From contig DASWLD010000081.1 in assembly GCA_036396275.1 (NCBI GenBank), positions 1-20,228 of the forward strand: a stretch of DNA of 20,228 nt. Direction: 5' to 3'. Shown here piece by piece: positions 14,365 to 20,228 of this stretch. The stretch comes from JACQFZ01 sp036396275. GTDB taxonomy: Bacteria > Pseudomonadota > Gammaproteobacteria > Acidiferrobacterales > Sulfurifustaceae. A model generated the notes under the pieces. It was not told the origin of the DNA, made no database searches, and worked only from the letters and a program-made list of their open reading frames with translations. Made by a program: the position numbers and the translations under genes. Positions within the stretch are counted from its first letter, which is position 1, and every line of letters begins with the position of its first letter.

Positions 14365-15081
14365 GTGACGGACGAATCGCTGCCGTTTGTCCTGGTGCCG
14401 GGGCTCGGTTGCTCGGCGCGCGTTTTCGCCGAGCAGATTCCGATGCTTTGGCGGTTCGGACCCGTGACGGTCGCGGATCACAAGCAGGGAGACAGCATCG
14501 AAACGATCGCGCGGCAGATGCTCTCGAGCGCTCCGCCGCGATTCGGTCTCATCGGTTTTTCCATGGGCGGCTACATCGCCTTCGAAATGCATCGACAAGC
14601 GCCGCAGCGCATCGCCGCGCTGGCACTGGTCGATACGTCGGCGCGCCCGGAAACGCCGGCGCAGACAACGGTTCGTCGGCAACGCATAGCGCAAGCGCGG
14701 GCAGGTCGCTTCCGCGAAGCGATGGACGAGCAATTCGCGTTACTCGTTCACAAGAGCCGCGCCACGGATGCGGGCCTGAAGCGCATTTACGACGCCATGT
14801 TGGATGACACGGGCGTCCAACTCTACATCCGACACCAGGAGGCCATTATGCAACGCGCCGATTCGCGTCCCGATCTCGCGCGCGTTCGTTGTCCGACGCT
14901 GGTTCTCGTCGGTGACGACGACAAGATAACGCCGCCCGAAGGTGCGCGGGAAATGGCCGAAGGGATCAAAGGTGCGCGGTTTGTCGTCGTACCGGAATGC
15001 GGCCATTTCACTTTCATCGAACGGCCGGACGCGGTATCCGCCGCGTTGGCCGAATGGGCGCAGTTGATTCATCACGCATAG
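14365..15081 (+). CDS. Alpha/beta-fold hydrolase
   Basis: 238 residues with the alpha/beta hydrolase plan. The oxyanion-side motif is LVPGLGCSARVF (10-21), the nucleophile elbow GFSMGG has S66 (64-69), the acid is in LVGDDDKITPP (D185 or D186), and the catalytic His is H214 in ECGHFTFIERP. A small helical cap lies at about 100-165. The substrate cannot be told from sequence; the general class covers esterases and C-C hydrolases. No signal peptide is seen, so it should be cytosolic. The GTG at 14365 is the only upstream start in frame, because a stop lies just before it; there is no good SD, so translation may be coupled to dnaQ. A terminator follows. Confidence 0.85.
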   Translation: MTDESLPFVLVPGLGCSARVFAEQIPMLWRFGPVTVADHKQGDSIETIARQMLSSAPPRFGLIGFSMGGYIAFEMHRQAPQRIAALALVDTSARPETPAQTTVRRQRIAQARAGRFREAMDEQFALLVHKSRATDAGLKRIYDAMLDDTGVQLYIRHQEAIMQRADSRPDLARVRCPTLVLVGDDDKITPPEGAREMAEGIKGARFVVVPECGHFTFIERPDAVSAALAEWAQLIHHA

Positions 15082-15103
15082 TCGCGGAGCCGACCTCGCC
15101 GCC

Positions 15104-15136
15104 CGCCGACGTAGCGGGACCGGTTCGGCGTTTTTT
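15104..15136 (+). terminator. Intrinsic terminator after the hydrolase gene
   Basis: CGCCGA (15104-15109) pairs with TCGGCG (15125-15130) and is followed directly by six T's (15131-15136). The 15-base interior is GC-rich and can fold further. It lies 23 bases after the hydrolase stop and closes the rnhA/dnaQ-side transcription unit. Confidence 0.65.
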
Positions 15137-15172
15137 GCGACCTCGAAGAAGCATCAATCGTTGCGGTACTGC

Positions 15173-15201
15173 CTGACAATCGGCCGGCGCTGAGTTACGC
15201 T
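15173..15201 (+). promoter_or_regulatory. Possible promoter of the ABC-2 export operon
   Basis: CTGACA (15173-15178, five of six to the -35 consensus) is followed after 17 bases by TACGCT (15196-15201), a weak -10. The predicted start would fall at or next to the ATG at 15209, implying a leaderless mRNA; the absence of any SD before that ATG fits. Confidence 0.35.
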
Positions 15202-15208
15202 GCCGCGC

Positions 15209-15970
15209 ATGCCGGAATCCGCCATTTCCGTTCGCCGCTTGGGCAAACGCTTCGACGGCGTTGTCGCCGTCGACGACGTGAGCTTCGAAGTCCGCCGCGG
15301 TGCGACCTCGGCGCTGCTCGGCGGCAACGGCGCCGGCAAGACGACCACCATCGCGATGCTGCTCGGGCTTGTCCTGCCGAGCCGGGGCGCGGTTGAAATT
15401 TTCGGCATCGACATGATTCGCAGCCGCTATCGCGTGCTGCCGCGCATCAATTTCTCCTCGCCCTATGTCGATTTGCCGCGGCGCCTCACGGTCGCGGAGA
15501 ACCTGCGCGTCTACGGCCTCTTGTACGGCGTGCGCGACGTATCGGCCCGATTGCGCGAATTGGCGGACGCGCTCGACATCGGGGGCTTGCTCAAGCGGTC
15601 GTACGGCCAACTGTCTTCCGGTCAGAGAACGCGCGTCACGCTGGCGAAGGCGCTTCTGAACAAGCCGGAGCTGCTGCTGCTCGATGAACCGACCGCGTCG
15701 CTCGATCCGGACACGGCCGACTGGGTGCGCGGTTACTTGCAGAAATATGCCGGCGCGAGCGGCGCCACGGTCCTGCTCGCCTCGCACAACATGACCGAAG
15801 TCGAACGCATGTGCCAGCACGTGCTGATGCTGCGCGCCGGCCGGCTGGTCGATCAGGGAACGCCGCAAGAACTGCTCGCGCGCTACGGCCGGCGCAACAT
15901 GGAGGAAGTGTTCATCGATATCGCGCGCGAGCGCAGCCTGGCGTTGGGCGCCGAGCGGGCAGGTACATGA
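15209..15970 (+). CDS. ABC-2 type exporter ATPase
   Basis: 253 residues, one nucleotide-binding domain of the CcmA/NodI/DrrA class. It has Walker A GGNGAGKT (38-45), signature LSSGQ (135-139, second Gly of the usual LSGGQ replaced by Ser), Walker B LLLLDEP (155-161), D-loop SLD and switch His in LLASHN. The C-terminus YGRRNMEEVFIDIAR resembles other members acting with ABC-2 permeases. It energises the membrane protein encoded next, with which it overlaps by four bases (ATGA). The exported substrate is unknown; polysaccharide, lipid or drug export are all possible for this class. No SD precedes the ATG. Confidence 0.92.
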   Translation: MPESAISVRRLGKRFDGVVAVDDVSFEVRRGATSALLGGNGAGKTTTIAMLLGLVLPSRGAVEIFGIDMIRSRYRVLPRINFSSPYVDLPRRLTVAENLRVYGLLYGVRDVSARLRELADALDIGGLLKRSYGQLSSGQRTRVTLAKALLNKPELLLLDEPTASLDPDTADWVRGYLQKYAGASGATVLLASHNMTEVERMCQHVLMLRAGRLVDQGTPQELLARYGRRNMEEVFIDIARERSLALGAERAGT

Positions 15971-16788
15971 CCGAGACCGCGGGAACGGGCGTATCGGGTT
16001 CGCTGCGTCGCATCGGCGCGCTGGTGCTGCGCCACCTCTATCTATTGCGCGGCTCGTGGCCGCGCGTGTTCGAACTGATGTACTGGCCGACGGTGCAGAT
16101 GATTCTCTGGGGTTTCATCACCGCGTTCCTGGTCGGCCGCAGCTCCTACCTCGCGCAGGCGTCCGGCGTTTTGATTTCGGCGGTGTTGCTGTGGGACGTT
16201 TTGTTTCGCGGTCAACTCGGCGTCTCGATCGTCTTTCTGGAAGAGATGTGGTCGCGCAACCTGGGGCAATTGTTCGTAAGCCCGCTGCGGCCGCTCGAAT
16301 TGGTGGCGGCGCTGCTGACGATGAGTTTGATTCGGACCCTGATCGGCGTCGGCGGCGCCGCGTTGATCGCGATACCCCTGTTTCACTACTCTATTTTCGA
16401 TTTTGGCCTTGCCCTGATCGCGTTCTTCGTGAACCTGATCGTGATGGGTTGGGCGATCGGGCTCGTCATGTCCGCCATCGTCATGCGCCACGGCTTGGGC
16501 GCGGAAAGCATCGCGTGGGGTGCGATTTTCATCGTGCAGCCGATCACCGGCGTCTATTATCCCATCGAGGTGCTCCCTTCGTGGCTGCAGCACGTGGCAT
16601 TCTTCCTGCCGTCGAGCCACGTGTTCGCCGGCATGCGCGCCGCGCTTTTCGATCATGTATTTCGCGCCGATTTAATGCTCAAGGCCGTCGTCCTAAATGT
16701 GGTATTTATTGGCGCCGCCGTCTTGATCTTCCTTGCGTACTACCGCAGCGCGCGGATTCGGGGACAATTGCTGCAAGTGGGCGAGTAG
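15967..16788 (+). CDS. ABC-2 type exporter permease
   Basis: 273 residues with six predicted membrane segments, the ABC2_membrane plan. Landmarks are the N-terminal elbow region RHLYLLRGSWPRVFELMYWP, the cytoplasmic loop FLEEMWSRNLGQLFVSPLRP (about 96-115) that contacts the ATPase, and the late ITGVYYPIEVLPSWLQHVAF (about 191-210) characteristic of NodJ/DrrB-like permeases. It starts at the ATG inside ATGA overlapping the ATPase stop; the AGGT just before it could act as a minimal SD. The pair forms a complete inner-membrane exporter after dimerisation. Substrate unknown. A long non-coding region follows. Confidence 0.92.
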   Translation: MTETAGTGVSGSLRRIGALVLRHLYLLRGSWPRVFELMYWPTVQMILWGFITAFLVGRSSYLAQASGVLISAVLLWDVLFRGQLGVSIVFLEEMWSRNLGQLFVSPLRPLELVAALLTMSLIRTLIGVGGAALIAIPLFHYSIFDFGLALIAFFVNLIVMGWAIGLVMSAIVMRHGLGAESIAWGAIFIVQPITGVYYPIEVLPSWLQHVAFFLPSSHVFAGMRAALFDHVFRADLMLKAVVLNVVFIGAAVLIFLAYYRSARIRGQLLQVGE

Positions 16789-16807
16789 CCGTCGCGGCGC
16801 GCGCCCA

Positions 16808-16824
16808 TGCGCATAAATGAGGCA
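16808..16824 (+). promoter_or_regulatory. Weak second NtrC-like enhancer site
   Basis: TGCGCATAAATGAGGCA keeps the TGC-N11-GCA frame of the NtrC operator (TGCACC-N5-GGTGCA) with four mismatches. Its centre is 31 bases from the centre of the stronger site at 16839-16855, i.e. about three helical turns, like the paired sites of glnA promoters. Confidence 0.4.
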
Positions 16825-16838
16825 TCGCCGAGCGGCTC

Positions 16839-16855
16839 TGCACCCGAGTGGTTCA
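16839..16855 (+). promoter_or_regulatory. NtrC-like enhancer site upstream of nirBD
   Basis: TGCACCCGAGTGGTTCA matches TGCACC-N5-GGTGCA at 11 of 12 positions. Its centre lies about 104 bases before the start predicted from the sigma54 promoter, the usual distance for NtrC-activated promoters. It implies induction of nitrite assimilation under nitrogen limitation. Confidence 0.7.
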
Positions 16856-16898
16856 GCGCACGAAAGCCCTCCATCGGACATTCGCGTTTTCTCCTGAA

Positions 16899-16911
16899 TT
16901 TCAAGGATTTT
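16899..16911 (+). promoter_or_regulatory. Possible IHF site
   Basis: TTTCAAGGATTTT resembles WATCAA-N4-TTR with two mismatches, between the NtrC-like sites and the sigma54 promoter, where DNA bending by IHF is commonly needed. The match is weak. Confidence 0.25.
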
Positions 16912-16924
16912 CTCGTGCGAGGTA

Positions 16925-16941
16925 TTGGCACAGCGGTTGCT
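16925..16941 (+). promoter_or_regulatory. sigma54 (RpoN) promoter for nirBD
   Basis: TTGGCACAGCGGTTGCT matches the -24/-12 consensus TGGCAC-N5-TTGCW, with the diagnostic GG (16927-16928) and GC (16939-16940) exactly ten bases apart. Transcription should start near 16952 and read toward nirB. Together with the NtrC-like sites upstream this is a complete sigma54 control region. Confidence 0.82.
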
Positions 16942-16989
16942 ATGTGCCGGCTAGCGTTTCATGGAAAGGTTTTCCGCATCGAGAACACA

Positions 16990-17231
16990 CCGAACCCCCT
17001 CTCCCCAAGTGAAGAGGATCGCGCGCAACGCGCTCGGCTCGCCCCCTTCTCCCTCCGGGAGAAGGGATGGGGATGAGGGAACGCCGGCCCTCACCCTTTG
17101 CCCTCTCCCGAAGGGAGAGGGGAAGTCGGTGAAAATCTCCATGCCGGTGGGGAGAGGGGAAGGGGTGAGGGACGGCGTATCAGTCGTGAAACGGGCTGCC
17201 CTCACCCTCGCCCTCTCCCGGAGGGAGAGGG
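16990..17231. repeat. Cluster of CCCTCTCCC/GGGAGAGGG palindromes
   Basis: Perfect stems with three-base loops lie at 17044-17066 (CCCTTCTCCC/GGGAGAAGGG, loop TCC), 17101-17121 (CCCTCTCCC/GGGAGAGGG, loop GAA) and 17211-17231 (same stem, loop GGA). The latter two are each led by CCCTCACCCT. Half-sites occur near 16990-17002 and, in the opposite orientation, at about 17147-17171 (GGGGAGAGGGG then GTGAGGG). The same family occurs at 2535-2584. Confidence 0.88.
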
Positions 17232-17294
17232 AATTTGTCCCGATGCCTTTTGAGTGGAGGTTTGTCTGTAGGGAAGATCTGAATAAGTACCAAC

Positions 17295-17437
17295 GTCGTC
17301 ACGCCGGCGAAAGCCGGCATCCAGAATCGGCCTAAACGGCCGATGTTCTTAAATCCTGGATTCCGGCTTTGCTGCACCGGGATGTGCGAATTCCGCGAAG
17401 CGCAGGACGCGCGAGAGCGATCGCCGGAATGACAGAC
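17295..17437. repeat. Nested palindromic element of the CCGGCGAAAGCCGG/ATCCAG type
   Basis: The outer ends GTCGTCACGCCGGCGA (17295-17310) and TCGCCGGAATGACAGAC (17421-17437) are imperfect inverted repeats. Inside, AAAGCCGGCATCCAG (17310-17324) pairs with CTGGATTCCGGCTTT (17356-17370). The centre is TCGGCC-TAAAC-GGCCGA (17327-17343). A local hairpin GCCGGC-GAAA-GCCGGC is at 17303-17318. This resembles intergenic palindromes widespread in proteobacteria. About 50 extra bases (17371-17420) separate the inner and outer right arms. Confidence 0.8.
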
Positions 17438-17505
17438 TTATTCAGAGGTGCCTTACGAAGGTAGCGCATCGGAGGATAGGAATTTTGAAATCGATCGGAA
17501 ATTTT

Positions 17506-17510
17506 AGAGG
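17506..17510 (+). promoter_or_regulatory. Ribosome binding site of nirB
   Basis: AGAGG lies nine bases before the nirB ATG, a suitable spacing. It supports the ATG at 17520. Confidence 0.55.
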
Positions 17511-17519
17511 TCGGCCACA

Positions 17520-19958
17520 ATGACGCGCCCCCGGCTCGTGGTGGTTGGCAACGGCATGGCCGGAATCCGCACCGTGGAGGAGTTGCTCGCCCGCGTACCC
17601 GACTTGTACGACGTCGTCGTGTTCGGTTCCGAACCGCACGGAAACTACAACCGCATTCTGCTCTCGCCGGTGCTCGCCGGCGAGAAGACGGTGAACGACA
17701 TCATGCTGAACGGCGTCGATTGGTACGCCAAGCACGGCATCCGGCTGCACGCGGGTAAAGCGGTCACCGCGATTCATCGCCGCAAGAAAATCGTCGAAGC
17801 CGCCGACGGGACGACGGAACGTTACGATCGATTGCTGCTCGCCACCGGTTCGTCGCCGATCATGTTGCCGCTGCCCGGCAAGGAATTACCCGGTGTCGTT
17901 ACCTTTCGCGACATCGAGGACGTGAACCGAATGCTGGCGGCGGCCGGTGATGGCGGCGGCAATGCGGTGGTCGTCGGCGGCGGGTTGCTCGGACTCGAAG
18001 CGGCGAACGGGCTCGCCAAGCGCGGCATGAACGTGACAGTGGTGCATCTACTCGCGACCCTCATGGAACGTCAGCTGGATGCGCCGGCGGCCGGTCTGCT
18101 TCAGCGGGAACTTGAAAATCGCGGCCTGCGTTTTCTGCTCGAACATCAAACCGAGGCGGTTGTCGGCGACGATCGTGTCCGCGCCGTACGATTCAAGAAC
18201 GGGCTCGAAGTGCCGGCGGATCTCGTCGTGATGTCGGTCGGCATTCGGCCGAACGTCGAAGTCGCGAAGGCGGCGGGATTGTATTGTCAGCGCGGCGTCG
18301 TCGTGAACGACACGATGCAAACGTTCGACCCGGCGATTTATGCGGTCGGCGAGTGCGTCGAGCATCGCGGCGCCACCTACGGCTTGGTCGCGCCGCTGTT
18401 CGAACAAGCGAAGGTCTGCGCCAATCATCTCGCGCGCGCCGGATCCGCGCGCTACGAAGGTTCGCTCACGGCGACCAAGCTCAAGGTGACCGGTATCGAG
18501 GTGTACTCGGCCGGCGATTTTCAGGGCGACGCCGACAGCGAATCGCTGGTGTTCCAGGACGCGGCGCGCGGCGTCTATAAGAAGGTCGTGCTGCGCGACA
18601 ACCGCGTTTGCGGGAGTGTCCTGATCGGCGATACGGTGGACGGTCCGTGGTACTTCCAGTTGCTGCGCGACGGAACCGACGTCACCACGCTGCGCGAGCA
18701 TCTTTTGTTCGGACAGGCGCACGTCGGCGATTCGGGGCATGGACCGGCGAATAAGGTGGCGTCGATGCCGAGCGACGCCGAGATATGCGGCTGCAACGGC
18801 GTTTGCAAGGGGACGATCGTGCAGGCGATCGTCGAGAAAGGTTTATTCACGCTCGAAGAGGTACGCGCGCACACCAAGGCGTCGAGTTCGTGCGGGTCGT
18901 GCACGGGGCTGGTCGAGCAAATCCTGGCATCGACCGTCGGCGATGCGTCGCCGACGCAGAAAAAGAAGCCGATGTGCCCGTGCACCGATTTCACCCACGA
19001 CGAAGTGCGCCAGGCAATTCGCGCAAATGCGTTGAAGAGCATGCGCGCGGTGACGGATTTTCTGGAATGGAAGACGCCGGACGGTTGCCAGAAATGCCGC
19101 CCCGCGCTCAATTATTATCTGGTGTGCGCGTGGCCGGCGGAGTACGTGGACGACGGCCGCTCGCGGTTCATCAACGAGCGCGCCCACGCGAACATTCAGA
19201 AGGACGGTACCTACTCGGTGGTCCCGCGAATATGGGGCGGCGTGACGACGCCCTCGGAGCTGCGCGCCATCGCCGAGGTCGCGGAGCGCTACGACGTGCC
19301 GACGGTGAAATTCACCGGCGGCCAGCGCATCGACCTGCTGGGCGTGAAGAAAGAGGACTTGCCGAAGGTGTGGCGCGATCTTGGCAAAGCCGGGCTCGTT
19401 TCCGGCCACGCGTACGGCAAGGCGCTGCGGACGGTGAAGACTTGCGTCGGATCCGAATGGTGTCGCTTCGGCACCCAGGACTCGACCGCGATGGGAATCA
19501 AGATCGAAAAGATGACGTGGGGCGCGTGGACCCCGCACAAAGTGAAGATGGCCGTTTCCGGCTGTCCGCGCAATTGCGCCGAAGCGACGATCAAGGACTT
19601 CGGCGTGGTGGCGGTCGAGTCGGGGTGGGAGCTGCACGTGGGCGGCAACGGCGGCGTTAAAGTTCGCGTGACGGATCTCTTGTGCAAAGTAAGTACGATG
19701 GAGGAAGTGCTTGAGTATTGCGCCGCATACATGCAGCTCTATCGCGAAGAGGCGCGCTATCTCGAGCGCACCGCGCCGTGGCTCGAACGTGTCGGTCTCG
19801 AATACGTGAAGGGGCGCATCGTCGAGGACGAAAACGGCCGGCGGGCATTGGCGGCGCGTTTCGCCGAGTCGCAGCGTGTCGCGCAAGTCGATCCGTGGGC
19901 AGAGCGCGCGGCCGGATGCGAGCACGACGAATTCGCGCCGATTTCCCTTGCGTCATGA
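17520..19958 (+). CDS. nirB: Assimilatory NAD(P)H nitrite reductase, large subunit
   Basis: 812 residues, typical for NirB. It reduces nitrite to ammonium in the cytosol using NAD(P)H, FAD, Fe-S clusters and siroheme. Domains in order: FAD-binding (VVVGNGMAGIRT, 7-18; ATGSSP, 108-113), NAD-binding (VVGGGLLGLEAA, 151-162), rubredoxin reductase-like C-terminal part (to about 400), a Bfd-type [2Fe-2S] region (C423, C425, C429, C458, C461), a second Cys-rich region (C486, C488, C523, C526), the ferredoxin-like half-domain (VVPRIWGGVTTPSELRAIAE) and the siroheme/4Fe-4S domain. Cluster ligands are C642 and C648 (TCVGSEWCRFG) plus C682 and C686 (SGCPRNCAEA). The gene overlaps nirD by four bases (ATGA). 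The NtrC/sigma54 region upstream suggests assimilation rather than respiratory detoxification. Confidence 0.97.
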   Translation: MTRPRLVVVGNGMAGIRTVEELLARVPDLYDVVVFGSEPHGNYNRILLSPVLAGEKTVNDIMLNGVDWYAKHGIRLHAGKAVTAIHRRKKIVEAADGTTERYDRLLLATGSSPIMLPLPGKELPGVVTFRDIEDVNRMLAAAGDGGGNAVVVGGGLLGLEAANGLAKRGMNVTVVHLLATLMERQLDAPAAGLLQRELENRGLRFLLEHQTEAVVGDDRVRAVRFKNGLEVPADLVVMSVGIRPNVEVAKAAGLYCQRGVVVNDTMQTFDPAIYAVGECVEHRGATYGLVAPLFEQAKVCANHLARAGSARYEGSLTATKLKVTGIEVYSAGDFQGDADSESLVFQDAARGVYKKVVLRDNRVCGSVLIGDTVDGPWYFQLLRDGTDVTTLREHLLFGQAHVGDSGHGPANKVASMPSDAEICGCNGVCKGTIVQAIVEKGLFTLEEVRAHTKASSSCGSCTGLVEQILASTVGDASPTQKKKPMCPCTDFTHDEVRQAIRANALKSMRAVTDFLEWKTPDGCQKCRPALNYYLVCAWPAEYVDDGRSRFINERAHANIQKDGTYSVVPRIWGGVTTPSELRAIAEVAERYDVPTVKFTGGQRIDLLGVKKEDLPKVWRDLGKAGLVSGHAYGKALRTVKTCVGSEWCRFGTQDSTAMGIKIEKMTWGAWTPHKVKMAVSGCPRNCAEATIKDFGVVAVESGWELHVGGNGGVKVRVTDLLCKVSTMEEVLEYCAAYMQLYREEARYLERTAPWLERVGLEYVKGRIVEDENGRRALAARFAESQRVAQVDPWAERAAGCEHDEFAPISLAS

Positions 19959-20228
19959 CCGCTTTGCACATCAAGAAAGATCAAATGCCGGACGAAGCCT
20001 GGATCCGCGTCGGGCGGGTTGAGGATATTCCACCGCTTGGGGCGCGGGTCGTGCGCATACACGGCGAGAACATCGCGGTCTTCCGCACGGCCGCCGACGA
20101 GGTTTTCGCGCTCACCGATCGCTGTCCGCACCGCGGCGGTCCGTTGTCGCAAGGGATCGTGTTCGGCACGCGCGTCGCGTGTCCGCTGCACGATTGGGTC
20201 ATCGAGTTGAAGACCGGGAGCGCCGTCG
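19955..20228 (+). CDS. nirD: Nitrite reductase small subunit, NirD, with Rieske ligands (partial, 3' end beyond window)
   Basis: The first 91 residues are visible; the gene runs off the window. It is the small subunit that completes the NirBD nitrite reductase. The sequence shows a Rieske-like fold with the full [2Fe-2S] ligand set: C57 and H59 in DRCPHRGGPLS, and C76 and H79 in VACPLHDW, spaced C-x-H-x16-C-x2-H. From memory, E. coli NirD lacks these residues, whereas many assimilatory homologues keep them. The ATG at 19955 overlaps the nirB stop as ATGA, so translation is coupled. Other nitrate assimilation genes might follow outside the window. Confidence 0.93.
   Translation, partial: MTALHIKKDQMPDEAWIRVGRVEDIPPLGARVVRIHGENIAVFRTAADEVFALTDRCPHRGGPLSQGIVFGTRVACPLHDWVIELKTGSAV

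Larger units (their letters stand above)
16789..17519. other. 731-base non-coding region: NtrC/sigma54 control elements and a repeat-rich leader
   Basis: No credible coding region is seen; open frames here run through palindromes. The first part (16789-16952) holds the enhancer sites and promoter. The rest (about 570 bases) would be the untranslated leader of nirB and contains a small hairpin GGAAA/TTTCC at 16963-16975, five copies or half-copies of a CCCTCTCCC palindrome family (about 16990-17231), and a separate nested palindrome (17295-17437). I cannot identify a NasT/NasR-type antitermination leader with confidence. Confidence 0.7.

Noticed and set aside
16961..17335. Small coding region in the nirB leader (124-codon frame)
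   Set aside because: It translates the palindromes themselves, and the opposite strand is also open, a symptom of palindromic repeats.
16990..17437. CRISPR array in the repeat-rich region upstream of nirB
   Set aside because: Repeats are irregularly spaced palindromes in both orientations without uniform unique spacers, and no cas genes are present.
18843..19925. Antisense frame of 360 codons opposite nirB
   Set aside because: NirB is unambiguous on the other strand; the antisense product is low-complexity Arg/His-rich.

Overview
The window is a stretch of GC-rich (by eye about 60%), densely packed bacterial chromosome. It most likely comes from a gammaproteobacterium. The order tRNA-Val, tRNA-Asp, ppiD, fabI, peptide-type ABC transporter, mltD, gloB, methyltransferase, rnhA, dnaQ matches, from memory, the order in Pseudomonas and other gammaproteobacteria. 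Strong GC bias at third codon positions, CCA encoded in the tRNA genes, and several proteobacterial intergenic palindrome families agree with this. The sequence alone does not give me the genus.

Layout. (1) 1-539: the 3' end of an unidentified gene, a good sigma70 promoter, tRNA-Val(TAC) and tRNA-Asp(GTC) separated by a spacer built around a large inverted repeat, then a terminator. (2) 540-3500: ppiD (+) and fabI (-) converge on an intergenic region that holds a short MITE-like element. (3) 3691-9708: a five-gene ABC importer operon for peptides or related solutes: a membrane-anchored family-5 binding protein, two permeases and two ATPases, tightly spaced or overlapping. (4) 9734-12107 (-): gloB then mltD. 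gloB diverges from the next gene with overlapping start codons. (5) 12106-15081 (+): a methyltransferase overlapping rnhA, a palindromic AT-richer spacer, then dnaQ and an alpha/beta hydrolase, closed by a terminator. (6) 15209-16788 (+): an ABC-2 export pair that may be translated from a leaderless mRNA. (7) 16789-17519: a 731-base non-coding region with NtrC-like enhancer sites, a textbook sigma54 promoter and then several families of palindromic repeats. (8) 17520-end (+): nirB and the start of nirD, assimilatory NAD(P)H nitrite reductase.

Most genes are housekeeping: envelope protein folding (PpiD), fatty acid synthesis (FabI), murein turnover (MltD), methylglyoxal detoxification (GloB), RNA-DNA hybrid removal (RnhA) and replication proofreading (DnaQ). 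The 3' end is an accessory nitrogen-assimilation module whose control region can be read directly: NtrC sites, possible IHF site, sigma54 promoter, and an unusually long leader of roughly 570 bases filled with repeats.

I see no clearly undescribed multi-gene system here. The observations most worth a second look are the NtrC/sigma54 region with its repeat-loaded leader, the large hairpin between rnhA and dnaQ, the MITE-like element abutting the fabI stop codon, the 24-base inverted repeat between the tRNA genes, the gloB/methyltransferase start-codon overlap, and a PpiD that keeps the parvulin histidines which, from memory, are missing from E. coli PpiD.
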